A stretch of DNA of 64,000 bases. Source: Salmonella enterica subsp. houtenae serovar Houten. GTDB lineage: Bacteria; Pseudomonadota; Gammaproteobacteria; Enterobacterales; Enterobacteriaceae. The notes beneath the pieces were generated by a model. It had not been told where the DNA came from, made no database searches, and worked only from the letters and a program-made list of their open reading frames with translations. Numbering within the stretch: the stretch's first letter is position 1; each line of letters opens with the position of its first letter. Below are positions 46,901-55,631 of this stretch, in pieces. Made by a program: the position numbers and the translations under genes. The DNA is taken from contig LS483478.1 of NCBI GenBank assembly GCA_900478215.1, forward strand, positions 372,001 through 436,000. Reading direction: 5' to 3'.

Positions 46901-47036
46901 AAATAGAAACCGCTGGCGGCGCAATGGTTGGGTACTGCGCAACGGGAAGTTGCATTATTGCCAGCGCGCCCGCCATCATCAGGATAATGGCCAGAACCCA
47001 GGCGAAAATAGGACGTCTAATAAAAAAGTTTGCCAT
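43923..47036 (-). CDS. acrF: AcrF, RND multidrug efflux transporter
   Basis: 1037 residues, the full RND length, with 12 membrane helices and two large periplasmic loops. The proton-relay Asp pair is in LLVDDAIVVVENVERVM (about 407-408) and the Lys in GLSAKNAILIVEFAKDL. It starts MANFFIRRPIFAWVLAIILM. With AcrE and TolC it exports dyes, detergents and fluoroquinolones when expressed; the operon is usually silent. It is 11 bases downstream of acrE. Confidence 0.98.
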   Translation of the reverse strand: MANFFIRRPIFAWVLAIILMMAGALAIMQLPVAQYPTIAPPAVSISATYPGADAQTVQDTVTQVIEQNMNGIDNLMYMSSTSDSAGSVTITLTFQSGTDPDIAQVQVQNKLQLATPLLPQEVQQQGISVEKSSSSFLMVAGFVSDNPNTTQDDISDYVASNIKDSVSRLNGVGDVQLFGAQYAMRIWLDANLLNKYQLTPVDVINQLKVQNDQIAAGQLGGTPALPGQQLNASIIAQTRLKDPQEFGKVTLRVNADGSVVHLKDVARIELGGENYNVVARINGKPASGLGIKLATGANALDTATAIKAKLAELQPFFPQGMKVVYPYDTTPFVKISIHEVVKTLFEAIILVFLVMYLFLQNIRATLIPTIAVPVVLLGTFAILAAFGYSINTLTMFGMVLAIGLLVDDAIVVVENVERVMMEDNLSPREATEKSMSQIQGALVGIAMVLSAVFIPMAFFGGSTGAIYRQFSITIVSAMALSVLVALILTPALCATLLKPVSAEHHEKKSGFFGWFNARFDHSVNHYTNSVSGIVRNTGRYLIIYLLIVVGMAVLFLRLPTSFLPEEDQGVFLTMIQLPSGATQERTQKVLDQVTHYYLNNEKANVESVFTVNGFSFSGQGQNSGMAFVSLKPWEERSGEKNSVEAVIARATRAFSQIRDGLVFPFNMPAIVELGTATGFDFELIDQGGLGHDALTKARNQLLGMVAQHPDLLVRVRPNGLEDTPQFKLDVDQEKAQALGVSLSDINETISAALGGYYVNDFIDRGRVKKVYVQADAQFRMLPEDINNLYVRSANGEMVPFSTFSSARWIYGSPRLERYNGMPSMELLGEAAPGRSTGEAMALMENLASRLPNGIGYDWTGMSYQERLSGNQAPALYAISLIVVFLCLAALYESWSIPFSVMLVVPLGVVGALLAASLRGLNNDVYFQVGLLTTIGLSAKNAILIVEFAKDLMEKEGRGLIEATLEASRMRLRPILMTSLAFILGVMPLVISRGAGSGAQNAVGTGVMGGMLTATLLAIFFVPVFFVVVKRRFNRHHD

Positions 47037-47047
47037 GTACGGTTACC

Positions 47048-48205
47048 TTATTGCGCCGTTTTCGCTGCCGGAGCATCGGTAGTGGCTTTCACCTGGACGC
47101 CCGGTCGCGCTTTTTGTAAGCCGCTAACGATGACCTTATCGCCCGGTTTTAACCCTTCGCTGATGAGCCATTTATCACCAATGGCCTGCGCCGCCACGAC
47201 ATTGCGGGTTTCGACCTGGTTTTTATCGTTAACCACCATCACCATTGCATCGCCGCGCGGCGTGCGGGTCACGCCCTGCTGGGGGACAAGGATGGCGTTA
47301 GGCTGGACGCCTTCATCAATGCGGGCGCGAACAAACATACCGGGAAGCAGACTGTGCTGCGGGTTGGGGAAAACCGCCCTGAGCGTGATAGAGCCGGTGC
47401 TTTCATCTACGGTAACGTCGGAAAATTGCAGCGTGCCTTTAAGCGGGTAGACTTGACCATTTTCCATTACCAGTTGAACCGTACTACTGGCGCTGTCTTT
47501 ATGCAGGCTACCTTGTTCAACGGATTGCTTGAGTCGCATAAAGTCGTTGCTTGATTGCGTCACGTCGACATAGATCGGGTCGAGTTGCTGCACGGTAGCC
47601 AGTTCAGTTGACTGACCATTAGTCACCAGCGCACCTTCAGTCACATTAGATTTTCCTATACGCCCGCTGATGGGCGAGGTGACTTTGGTATACGCAAGGT
47701 TAATACGCGCGCTTTCAACAGCGGCTTTTGCCGCCACAACGGCGGCATCGGCCTGGCGGGCGTCGGCAATCGCCTGATCATATTCCTGTTGGCTGATATA
47801 TTTTGTGCCGACCAGTGGAACATAGCGTTTGACCGTCAGGTGAGCGATAGCCGCAGCCGCTTCGCTTTTAGCAAGTTCGCCTTTAGTGCTGTCATAATCG
47901 GCCTGATAAGTGGCAGGATCGATCTGATAAAGCGACTGTCCAGCCTCTACATCGCTACCTTCGGTGAAATTTCTTTTAAGCACGATCCCGCTCACCTGGG
48001 GGCGAACCTCCGCAATGCGAAATGCAGACGTACGTCCGGGAAGTTCGGTCGTTACGGCTAGCGGCGCTGTTTCGACCACATGGACGGTGACTTGCGGCTC
48101 GCCGGCATGAGCTTGGGTATCTCCTTGGTCATTACAACCGGCCAGCAGCGCAGCAGAGAATATGATGAATGAGGGCAGGAGTGAAAACCTGGCATGTTTC
48201 GTCAT
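47048..48205 (-). CDS. acrE: AcrE, periplasmic adaptor lipoprotein of the AcrEF pump
   Basis: 385 residues. Lipobox LLAGC with Cys24 after a signal peptide. The order is beta-barrel, lipoyl, alpha-hairpin (about 100-170) and membrane-proximal domains, as in AcrA. It links AcrF to TolC. acrS diverges from it across 410 A/T-rich bases. Confidence 0.97.
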   Translation of the reverse strand: MTKHARFSLLPSFIIFSAALLAGCNDQGDTQAHAGEPQVTVHVVETAPLAVTTELPGRTSAFRIAEVRPQVSGIVLKRNFTEGSDVEAGQSLYQIDPATYQADYDSTKGELAKSEAAAAIAHLTVKRYVPLVGTKYISQQEYDQAIADARQADAAVVAAKAAVESARINLAYTKVTSPISGRIGKSNVTEGALVTNGQSTELATVQQLDPIYVDVTQSSNDFMRLKQSVEQGSLHKDSASSTVQLVMENGQVYPLKGTLQFSDVTVDESTGSITLRAVFPNPQHSLLPGMFVRARIDEGVQPNAILVPQQGVTRTPRGDAMVMVVNDKNQVETRNVVAAQAIGDKWLISEGLKPGDKVIVSGLQKARPGVQVKATTDAPAAKTAQ

Positions 48206-48615
48206 TACTGTTCCTTAAAAAACCGAAAGCTCGTTATTTACCGGATAACGGTAAGGCGTTAACGCGCGAAAAATAGAATAGCAGTGGGGTATCCTACAAA
48301 TTATTAGCTTGTGATGTAAGCAATACTTATTTTGGGATGAGGTTCACGGCACATAAAAGCAAAAAAATGAACTGTTCTCTACTGTTTCATAATATCCCAA
48401 TTGGTAAAATTAGGATGTTGAATAACACAATTAGAAATACATATTTTATGTAAATATATTCATCTAATTCATTTGTTTTTATTATTGGTTTTGCGGTGTT
48501 GTGCGAAATAAAAATAGCTGTCTCTCGTCTGGTTAAAAAGAACATGGTAAAGTTGTTTTTGCGCTAAATATCTTATCAGCGCATTTATCGTTTTTATGGT
48601 CCAGGGTATTTAATT
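48206..48615. promoter_or_regulatory. acrE-acrS divergent control region
   Basis: 410 bases, markedly A/T-rich (48400-48600 in particular), with no ORF. It must contain both promoters. AcrS represses acrE, and H-NS silences this operon in E. coli and Salmonella, which fits the base composition; I could not pick out a defined operator. Confidence 0.6.
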
Positions 48616-49278
48616 ATGGCGAAGAAAACGAAGGTGGATGCGCTTAAAACACGCCAACATCTGATTGAAACGGCTATTGTGCAGTTTGCTTTGCGCGGCG
48701 TTGCCAACACGACGCTAAACGATATCGCTGATGCCGCTGACGTTACGCGGGGAGCCATCTACTGGCACTTTGAGAATAAAACTCAATTGTTTAACGAGAT
48801 TTGGTTACAGCAACCGCCTTTACGCGAGCTTATTCAGGATAGGCTTACGGGAGGCTGCAGAGATAATCCCTTACAGGATTTACGGGAGAAATGTATTGCT
48901 GCCTTACAATATATTGCAGCAGTTCCTCGCCAGCAGGCATTAATGCAGATTTTATATCATAAATGTGAGTTTCATAATGGTATATTATCAGAGCAGACCG
49001 TTCGTGAGAAGATGGGGTTCCATCATCAGTCGCTGCTTGAGGTATTACAGCGTTGTATGGATAAAAAGCTGATTTCAGGAAGCCTTGATCTGGACGTCAT
49101 ATTAATTATTCTGCACGGTAGTTTTAGCGGAATAGTAAAGAACTGGTTAATGAATCCCTCAGGTTATGATCTTTATAAGCAGGCGCCAGTATTAGTCGAT
49201 AACGTATTAAAAATGCTAAGCCCGGATGGCTGTGTGACGCAATTAATGCCAAATGAACAACAGGCGGAAGAAGCCTGA
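48616..49278 (+). CDS. acrS: AcrS (EnvR) TetR-family repressor
   Basis: 220 residues with an N-terminal TetR helix-turn-helix (NTTLNDIADAADVTRGAIYW, about 34-53) and a variable ligand domain. It represses acrAB and acrEF (known in E. coli). Convergent with the cyclic-di-GMP gene: only 2 bases separate the stops. Confidence 0.95.
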   Translation: MAKKTKVDALKTRQHLIETAIVQFALRGVANTTLNDIADAADVTRGAIYWHFENKTQLFNEIWLQQPPLRELIQDRLTGGCRDNPLQDLREKCIAALQYIAAVPRQQALMQILYHKCEFHNGILSEQTVREKMGFHHQSLLEVLQRCMDKKLISGSLDLDVILIILHGSFSGIVKNWLMNPSGYDLYKQAPVLVDNVLKMLSPDGCVTQLMPNEQQAEEA

Positions 49279-49280
49279 GA

Positions 49281-51380
49281 TTATTTTTGGGTGGTATTAT
49301 ATATTGACCCTGTGAATATATTGGCGGGATCGCGAATATCGCGAGCGATTTCTTCCGCAGTGCGCGGCTTGCCAAGCAGGAACCCCTGAAGCGTATGGCA
49401 TCCCAACTGTGTCAGAAATTGTTGCTGCGTTTCATTTTCTACGCCTTCTGCCACAATTTGCAGATTTAACGCTTTCGCCAGCGCGACAATAGCTGCAACA
49501 ATGGTCGCGCCATCACCTGCCTCGCTAAGTTCATGTACGAAAGCGCGATCAATTTTTAGTTCGCACGCCGGAAGACGTTTCAGATAGAGAAGGCTGGAAT
49601 AACCGGTGCCAAAGTCGTCAATAGAGGCCTTAACCCCCATTTCCGTTAATCTGGTGAGTATAGCAACGCTTTGCTCCGGCTTATTCATCGCCGTGGTTTC
49701 GGTGATTTCCAGAATCAATAAGTCGGGACGGATACTGTGTCGGGCCAGGCTCCGCGTAATGGTGTCCACAAGGCCTGGCTGCTCAAACTGTAAGGCGGAC
49801 AGGTTTACCGCAACTGACCATAAGGCATATCCCTCTAAGTGCCACTCGCGGAGCTGTCGACACGCCTCGTCTATAACCCAGCTACCGATGGTGACGATAA
49901 GACCCGTTTTTTCCGCCAGCGGTAAAAACTGGTCAGGATTCAGTACGCCTTGTTTTGGATGATACCAGCGCAACAGTGCCTCAAATCCTACAATGGGGCC
50001 GGCAGGAGCCTGAAATTTAGGCTGGTACACCAGCCTGAGTTCTTGTCTTTCCAGCGCCAGCCACAGATCATTCATTAGCTGAAGTTGGGTTTGCGCCAGC
50101 ATATTCATTGATGGCTGAAAGAAATGGTATCCGTTACGCCCCGTATGTTTTGTGTGGTACATCGCAGCATCGGCGTTGAACATCAGTTCCCGTTCGTTTT
50201 TTCCGTCCAGCGGATAGAGCGCTATTCCCACGCTAAGGGTGACGACCAGTTCATACGGATCTATCGTAAAGGGCGCATCTATCGAATGTACCAGCGCGCT
50301 GGCAAGGGAAGCCGCTTCGTCAGGCGCGCTGACTTCTGCAAGCAGCACAAATTCGTCGCCGCCAATCCGCGCCAGGGTAAATTGACCGCTCAGCGGTTGG
50401 TTCAGACGATGCGTTACCGCCGCCAGTAGCTTATCGCCGATATCATGACCATAAGCGTCATTAACGGTTTTAAAGCCATCCAGATCCATAAACAGTAGCG
50501 CGAAAGACGTGCCTTCCCGATTCGCTTTGCTGATGGCCTGTTCCAGACGATCCTCAAGGAGTACCCGGTTTGGTAATCGGGTGAGCGTATCATGTAGCGC
50601 CAACTGCGCCAGTTCCTGGTTCGCCTGCGCCAGCGAAGAGGCAAGTAGTGCGGTACGGGCCTGAAGCCGGGCGTCAAATAAAGAAACCAGCAGAGTAATT
50701 CCCAGAATCGTCAGCGCGACCACGCTGACAAGAATAGCCAGCCAGTTGCCATCGACGCCACGATGTTCCATCGGCCAGTTTTGGGGAAAGTGTGCGGCCT
50801 TCATGCCGGCGTAATGCATACCGGCGATAGCTATCCCCATTAATACCGCGGCGCCTGCTCGCCTTATGGCGATATCCGCTCCCTCATGACGCAGGCGGAA
50901 TGTGAGCCACAGCGCGGCGCAGGACGCCAGTAGCGCGATGATGATAGAGAGAGCTACCCACGCGCTATTCCAGACGATAATGGAAGCAAATTGCAGCGCC
51001 GCCATCCCGGTATAGTGCATTGCGCTGATGCCCAGCCCCATCACCAGCGCGCCCGGCAGTAAACGGCGCAGGCGCAGTTTTTCAGCGCTGACCAGCCATA
51101 GCGCAAACAGGGAGGAGCCGATCGCAATCAGCATGGAGAGGCCAGTGAGGAAAGGATCGAAGCGCATGTTCATCGCGTGATCCATCGCCAGCATCCCGAC
51201 AAAATGCATAGCCCAAATACCGACGCCCAGTGCAAAGCCGCCGCCCATTAGCCATATTCTGGCGCTTGATCTGGCGCTTCCGGCAACGCGTCCAGCCATA
51301 TTTAATGCGGTATAGGACGCAAAAATAGCGACAGCAAATGAAACCGCCACAAGGATGTGGTTGTACTCACTAACCGGCAT
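49281..51380 (-). CDS. MHYT-GGDEF-EAL membrane protein (STM3388 type)
   Basis: 699 residues. The N-terminal 240 residues hold seven hydrophobic segments with MHYT motifs (WAMHFVGML, SAMHYTGMA, AGMHYAGMK), a proposed metal/gas sensor. The GGDEF motif is intact (ARIGGDEF, about 339-343), but the RxxD inhibitory site five residues before it is absent. The EAL domain is complete: EALLRW (about 464), NLSALQ, EITET, DDFGTGYSS, KIDRAF and EGVE. It could make and degrade cyclic di-GMP; the balance cannot be read from sequence. The gene at this position in Salmonella Typhimurium is STM3388; E. coli K-12 lacks it here. Confidence 0.95.
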   Translation of the reverse strand: MPVSEYNHILVAVSFAVAIFASYTALNMAGRVAGSARSSARIWLMGGGFALGVGIWAMHFVGMLAMDHAMNMRFDPFLTGLSMLIAIGSSLFALWLVSAEKLRLRRLLPGALVMGLGISAMHYTGMAALQFASIIVWNSAWVALSIIIALLASCAALWLTFRLRHEGADIAIRRAGAAVLMGIAIAGMHYAGMKAAHFPQNWPMEHRGVDGNWLAILVSVVALTILGITLLVSLFDARLQARTALLASSLAQANQELAQLALHDTLTRLPNRVLLEDRLEQAISKANREGTSFALLFMDLDGFKTVNDAYGHDIGDKLLAAVTHRLNQPLSGQFTLARIGGDEFVLLAEVSAPDEAASLASALVHSIDAPFTIDPYELVVTLSVGIALYPLDGKNERELMFNADAAMYHTKHTGRNGYHFFQPSMNMLAQTQLQLMNDLWLALERQELRLVYQPKFQAPAGPIVGFEALLRWYHPKQGVLNPDQFLPLAEKTGLIVTIGSWVIDEACRQLREWHLEGYALWSVAVNLSALQFEQPGLVDTITRSLARHSIRPDLLILEITETTAMNKPEQSVAILTRLTEMGVKASIDDFGTGYSSLLYLKRLPACELKIDRAFVHELSEAGDGATIVAAIVALAKALNLQIVAEGVENETQQQFLTQLGCHTLQGFLLGKPRTAEEIARDIRDPANIFTGSIYNTTQK

Positions 51381-51530
51381 GTATCATTAGCTCATTGGTT
51401 ATGCAGGAAAAGAAAAGGACGAGACAGTATCACCCCCCTCTTTTACCCTCAACGTGTTTTAATTCCCTGATTATATAAGGGATAAAAAAATCCAGGCGAT
51501 AAATAATCATAGGTTAAATCGCCCGGTTCG

Positions 51531-51695
51531 CTACTCCAGATCGGTACAATTGATCAATTTGAGAGGGTTAACAGAATCCATGTTTCGACACTTATCCTGT
51601 TCAGTCGCCATCAATTCGATCCATTGCATCAAAAGCGCATCAAAAAGAAAAACGGAGACGGCAAAAACAACCAGCCACCAATACTTACGTATCAT
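51531..51695 (-). CDS. yhdU: YhdU small membrane protein
   Basis: 54 residues from the ATG at 51695 (MIRKYWWLVVFAVSVFLFDA), which has AGGA eight bases upstream; a longer frame to 51800 overlaps yhdJ and is rejected. One N-terminal membrane helix, then a short periplasmic-looking segment with two Cys (KCRNM, NCTDLE). Unknown function. Slightly shorter than the E. coli form (59). Confidence 0.85.
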   Translation of the reverse strand: MIRKYWWLVVFAVSVFLFDALLMQWIELMATEQDKCRNMDSVNPLKLINCTDLE

Positions 51696-51777
51696 TGTCA
51701 AATCCTGAGTATTCATGCTCATGCGTGCAGGGAATATACATGAAATTTTGACGCGGAAAAGCAGAATTACAATGCTT

Positions 51778-52662
51778 TTACTTCTCTGAAAATAGCTCAT
51801 TTATCACGGCATTTCGCCGCTTTTTTGACAGGTTTTGGGTCTTTCTCTTTTTGACTTTTGCAAGTTCATTTTCTGAATAATGCGAAGTGACGCTCAATCT
51901 TCTGAGGCCGATTTTTACGTACTCATTATTGATTTCAATACCAACAAAGTTACGTCTTGATGCCGCTGCGACAGCGCCCGTGGTAAAACTACCCGCGAAA
52001 GGGTCCAACACGGTATCGCCCGGGTTAGAAGAGGCCAGTATGATCCGTTTTAATAGCGCGCTGGGCTTTTGCGTTGGGTGGTTTTCATATTCATCCATCA
52101 GATAACGTACGCGTGGAAATGACCAGACGTTGCCCGGCACTTTTTTCTGATTGTATGGTTGGGGCGGGTTTTTTCGATAATCAATTAGCGCGCGCTTAGC
52201 GCCCGTGGTGGTCTCGACCAGAATCGCGTCACGGTTAAAGGTATAGCTTTTCGGGTCTTTTACCATCATCAGGATCGGTTCATACATAGAACCAAAGTAT
52301 TTTTTCGCCTGTACCCCGGAACTATCATAGGACCAGACGATACGGCTTTTGATGGTAAAAAGCGTTCGGCATTTGAGATCGATATACGGCATATTTTCTG
52401 TACTATTCATGATGTACATGGTGCCGTGTTTCTTCAGCACGCGGTGGCATTCATCAATGCATTCATACAGCCAGGCCAGAAAAGACGCTTCGTCCCAGGA
52501 TTCCACCATACCGTCGAAATCTTTTCCGATATTGTACGGCGGATCGGCAAAAATTAAGTCAATGCTTTCAGAAGGCAGTTTTTTAAGTTCTGTTAGCGCG
52601 TCACCGTGAATAATCTTCTTCGATACATCGCCAAAGTACTGAGGTTCACATTCCGCTTTCAT
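51778..52662 (-). CDS. yhdJ: YhdJ orphan DNA adenine-N6 methyltransferase
   Basis: 294 residues from the ATG at 52662 (MKAECEPQYFGDVSKKIIHG); a TTG two codons upstream is possible but poorly placed for its GGA. The beta-class order is visible: catalytic DPPY (ADPPYNIGKDF, near residue 36) first, then the SAM-binding FAGSFTTG near the end. In E. coli YhdJ methylates ATGCAT and has no cognate endonuclease; none is seen here. Separated from fis by a terminator. Confidence 0.95.
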   Translation of the reverse strand: MKAECEPQYFGDVSKKIIHGDALTELKKLPSESIDLIFADPPYNIGKDFDGMVESWDEASFLAWLYECIDECHRVLKKHGTMYIMNSTENMPYIDLKCRTLFTIKSRIVWSYDSSGVQAKKYFGSMYEPILMMVKDPKSYTFNRDAILVETTTGAKRALIDYRKNPPQPYNQKKVPGNVWSFPRVRYLMDEYENHPTQKPSALLKRIILASSNPGDTVLDPFAGSFTTGAVAAASRRNFVGIEINNEYVKIGLRRLSVTSHYSENELAKVKKRKTQNLSKKRRNAVINELFSEK

Positions 52663-52687
52663 GACCAAATTCCATGTGATGCGTATA

Positions 52688-52723
52688 AAAAAGGCGCTTC
52701 CCCATGCCGAGTAGCGCCTTTTT
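52688..52723 (-). terminator. Terminator between fis and yhdJ
   Basis: AAAAAGGCGCT (52688-52698) and AGCGCCTTTTT (52713-52723) form an 11-pair stem with flanking A and T runs, 25 bases after the fis stop. Confidence 0.9.
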
Positions 52724-52747
52724 AAACAAGCAGTTAGCTAATCGAAA

Positions 52748-53044
52748 TTAGTTCATGCCGTATTTTTTTAATTTTTTACGCAGCGTACCACGGTTGATGC
52801 CCATCATCAGAGCAGCACGGGTCTGGTTACCACGGGTGTATTGCATCACCATGTCCAACAGGGGCTGTTCTACTTCAGCCAGTACCAGCTCATACAGGTC
52901 ATTAACATCCTGACCGTTCAGTTGAGCAAAATAGTTCTTCAGTGCCTGTTTAACCGAGTCACGCAGGGGTTTTTGGGTTACCTGATCCTGAGAGTTAACG
53001 GTAGAAACGGTCAGTACGTCAGAATTTACGCGTTGTTCGAACAT
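52748..53044 (-). CDS. fis: Fis nucleoid protein
   Basis: 98 residues ([20 protein letters not shown]), apparently identical to the E. coli protein. The C-terminal helix-turn-helix is [20 protein letters not shown]. It bends DNA and activates rRNA promoters such as the one at 36853-37322. Cotranscribed with dusB, 25 bases upstream. Confidence 0.99.
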
Positions 53045-53069
53045 AGTTCTGTCAGCTCTTTATTTCTGT

Positions 53070-54035
53070 TTACGCAAAATTTTCGAAGTATGCCTCCAAC
53101 GCCTCCAGCTGTTCGCTGGCGTCCTCAATAGCGTTGAATGTGCGCCGAAACTGGTCATTTGGAGCGTGCTCCTGGAGATACCAGGAGACGTGTTTACGCG
53201 CGATTCGGTACCCTTTTGCCTGACCGTAAAAGTCATGCAGTTCCCGAACATGCGCGCAAAGCAAGCGCTTCACCTCTGCCAGCGGCAGCGGCGGGAGCTG
53301 CTCTCCAGTGTCCAGATAATGCTGGATTTCCCGAAAGATCCAGGGTCTTCCCTGAGCTGCGCGGCCTATCATCAGGGCATCCGCCCCTGTATAGTCGAGA
53401 ACAGCTCTGGCTTTATGCGGGTTAGTAATGTCGCCATTCGCGATAATCGGAATGGAAACTTTCTGCTTAACTGCCCGAATGCTGTCGTATTCAGCTTCTC
53501 CGTTGAACAAACAGGCGCGAGTGCGGCCATGGATGGTCAGAGCCTGAATACCACAATCTTCAGCCAGTTGGGCAATCTCTACGCAGTTACGGTGTTCCGG
53601 CGCCCAGCCGGTGCGAATCTTGAGAGTCACAGGAACGTCCACTGCGTTTACGACCCCGATGAGTATAGACTTCACTAAATCCGGGTGCTGCAAGAGGGCT
53701 GAACCTGCAAGCTTACGATTCACTTTCTTCGCCGGGCACCCCATATTGATATCAATAATCTGGGCGCCGCTTTCCACGTTAATACGTGCGGCATCGGCCA
53801 TCTCTGCCGGGGAACCGCCGGCAATTTGCACCGTGCGAATACCTGGCTCATCAACGTGCACCATCCGTAAACGAGATTTATCGCTTTCCCACACTTGCGG
53901 GTTAGAAGACATCATCTCGGATACTGTCAATCCTGCTCCCATCTCATAGCACAGCGTCCGAAAAGGTCTGTCAGTAATGCCAGCCATGGGCGCTGCGATC
54001 AGGCGATTTCTGAGCTGATATTGTCCGATGCGCAT
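53070..54035 (-). CDS. dusB: DusB tRNA-dihydrouridine synthase
   Basis: 321 residues, FMN-dependent TIM-barrel (AAPMAGITDRPFR). The catalytic Cys100 is in DINMGCPAKKVNRK. It reduces U17 in tRNAs. It is the first gene of the dusB-fis unit, and translation through it aids fis expression in E. coli. Confidence 0.98.
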   Translation of the reverse strand: MRIGQYQLRNRLIAAPMAGITDRPFRTLCYEMGAGLTVSEMMSSNPQVWESDKSRLRMVHVDEPGIRTVQIAGGSPAEMADAARINVESGAQIIDINMGCPAKKVNRKLAGSALLQHPDLVKSILIGVVNAVDVPVTLKIRTGWAPEHRNCVEIAQLAEDCGIQALTIHGRTRACLFNGEAEYDSIRAVKQKVSIPIIANGDITNPHKARAVLDYTGADALMIGRAAQGRPWIFREIQHYLDTGEQLPPLPLAEVKRLLCAHVRELHDFYGQAKGYRIARKHVSWYLQEHAPNDQFRRTFNAIEDASEQLEALEAYFENFA

Positions 54036-54074
54036 GAGTTAAGAAATGACCATACTGTGACTGCAAGGCGGCGT

Positions 54075-54103
54075 ATATTACGCATTTTTCGCACGAGATG
54101 AAA
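54075..54103 (-). promoter_or_regulatory. dusB-fis promoter
   Basis: On the minus strand TTTCAT (54098-54103), 17 bases and TAATAT (54075-54080), then a GCGGCG-type discriminator with start expected near 54067. This matches the growth-phase and ppGpp-controlled fis promoter known in E. coli and Salmonella. Confidence 0.9.
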
Positions 54104-54703
54104 GGCCAAACTTTGAACAATCCACTGTTGTAGATCAATGAATTGTGCTTAAAACCAGCAAAATAAATTTATAATTCAGTAAAATCATAGGGTTATTATC
54201 TAACGGCGGTTTTGTACGCGCTTACAAATTCCTATAACTTCTCTTTATTTCTTCGTCCGGGAATAAGATAAACGGGATAATCTGCTTTTGTTATAAGCTG
54301 ATTACCACAAAATGAGTGGGATTGCCGTCTCGCTGCAGGACAAGATCACTTTTCCGTTACGTGTGATTTTTTACCATGACCAGCCTGAAGGCGGCGCGTA
54401 GAGGCACTTTTATGTTCATGAACGGTACGCGTAAATTTTTCCCGTTGCGCAGAAGAGGGCATCGACGGATGCTGCAGAACCACCCAGACAGCATTTTTTA
54501 AGCAGGAAGGCGATAGTTGCGACCCGTTAGCGCTAGTACGTTTTGTCCGTCGGTAACAGCAGATTGATATCTCCTGGCGAAAATAGTATCGCGCGCTTTT
54601 CTAATACCGAGGGAAGATATTGCTTCAGGCGCTCAAAAGGATATGGGTAACGCCGCGGAGCAGATGTCGGAGGGACAGAAAGGCGTTAAAGCGAATGTAG
54701 TGG
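54104..54703. other. Expanded prmA-dusB intergenic region with gene-like remnant
   Basis: The gap prmA stop to dusB start is about 700 bases, longer than I recall for E. coli (about 330). The part at 54104-54290 is A/T-rich and should hold Fis and other sites for the fis promoter. At 54533-54690 the minus strand has an open stretch of about 52 codons reading ...YPYPFERLKQYLPSVLE... with protein-like composition but no ATG. I see no functional gene. Confidence 0.5.
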
Positions 54704-54728
54704 AGAAAAGCGTGGTCAGGCGACCACG
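54704..54728 (-). terminator. prmA terminator
   Basis: On the minus strand CGTGGTC-GCCT-GACCACG followed by CTTTTC, 10 bases after the prmA stop. Confidence 0.85.
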
Positions 54729-54738
54729 CAGACAAGAA

Positions 54739-55620
54739 CTATTTCTTACGGCCAGTAATGCGGCACCACTCTTCTTTTTCGACGACCGGGTCGAGAGTGA
54801 AAAGCTCGGTGTAAGCGTTGCAGACACTTTCCGCCTGGCTGGCAAGAATACCGGAAAGGCCCAGCAGACCGCCCTCAACGGGCAGTACGCTGATTAACGG
54901 GGCCAGTTCGCGTAATGGGCCAGCCAGGATGTTAGCGACGACCACGTCGGCTTTCATGGCGTCTGGCTGGTCTTTCGGTAGGTACAGCTCCAGCCGGTCA
55001 GACACGCCGTTGCGTTCGGCATTATCGCGACTGGCCTGGATAGCCTGCGGATCGATATCAATGCCAATCGCCTTTGCCGCCCCCAGCTTCAGCGCGGCAA
55101 TCGCCAGAATGCCGGAACCGCAGCCAAAGTCGATCACGGTTTTGCCGTTGAGATCGAGCCCGTCCAGCCATTGCAGACATAAAGATGTGGTGGGGTGCGT
55201 ACCCGTACCGAACGCCAATCCCGGGTCGAGCATCACGTTGACCGCATTCTCGTCCGGAATGTCGCGCCAGCTGGGACAAATCCACAGACGCTCGCCAAAA
55301 CGCATCGGGTGGAAATTATCCATCCATTCGCGTTCCCAGTCTTTATCTTCCAGTTGTTCGATTTTATGGGCAAATCCGGTGCCCAGCAGCGGATGTTGCT
55401 CCAGAATCGCGACAACGTCTTTCATGTCGGTTTCGGCGTCGAACAGACCGATCACATCTGTATCGCCCCACAGACGGGTTTCGCCCGGCAACGGCTCAAA
55501 AACCGGGGTATCGTGCGTATCCTGAAAGGTAATGGAAACGGCGCCCGCTTCCATCAGCGCATCACTCAGTTCTTCAGCATTCGCGCCGGTGGTATTCAGT
55601 TTCAATTGGATCCATGGCAT
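54739..55620 (-). CDS. prmA: PrmA ribosomal protein L11 methyltransferase
   Basis: 293 residues. An N-terminal L11-recognition domain (MPWIQLKLNTTGANAEELSD) and a C-terminal SAM domain with VIDFGCGSGILAIAALK and the N/DPxF-type VVANILAGPL. It trimethylates the N-terminus and lysines of L11. panF ends 11 bases upstream in the same direction. Confidence 0.98.
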   Translation of the reverse strand: MPWIQLKLNTTGANAEELSDALMEAGAVSITFQDTHDTPVFEPLPGETRLWGDTDVIGLFDAETDMKDVVAILEQHPLLGTGFAHKIEQLEDKDWEREWMDNFHPMRFGERLWICPSWRDIPDENAVNVMLDPGLAFGTGTHPTTSLCLQWLDGLDLNGKTVIDFGCGSGILAIAALKLGAAKAIGIDIDPQAIQASRDNAERNGVSDRLELYLPKDQPDAMKADVVVANILAGPLRELAPLISVLPVEGGLLGLSGILASQAESVCNAYTELFTLDPVVEKEEWCRITGRKK

Positions 55621-55631
55621 GGCAAAACTCT

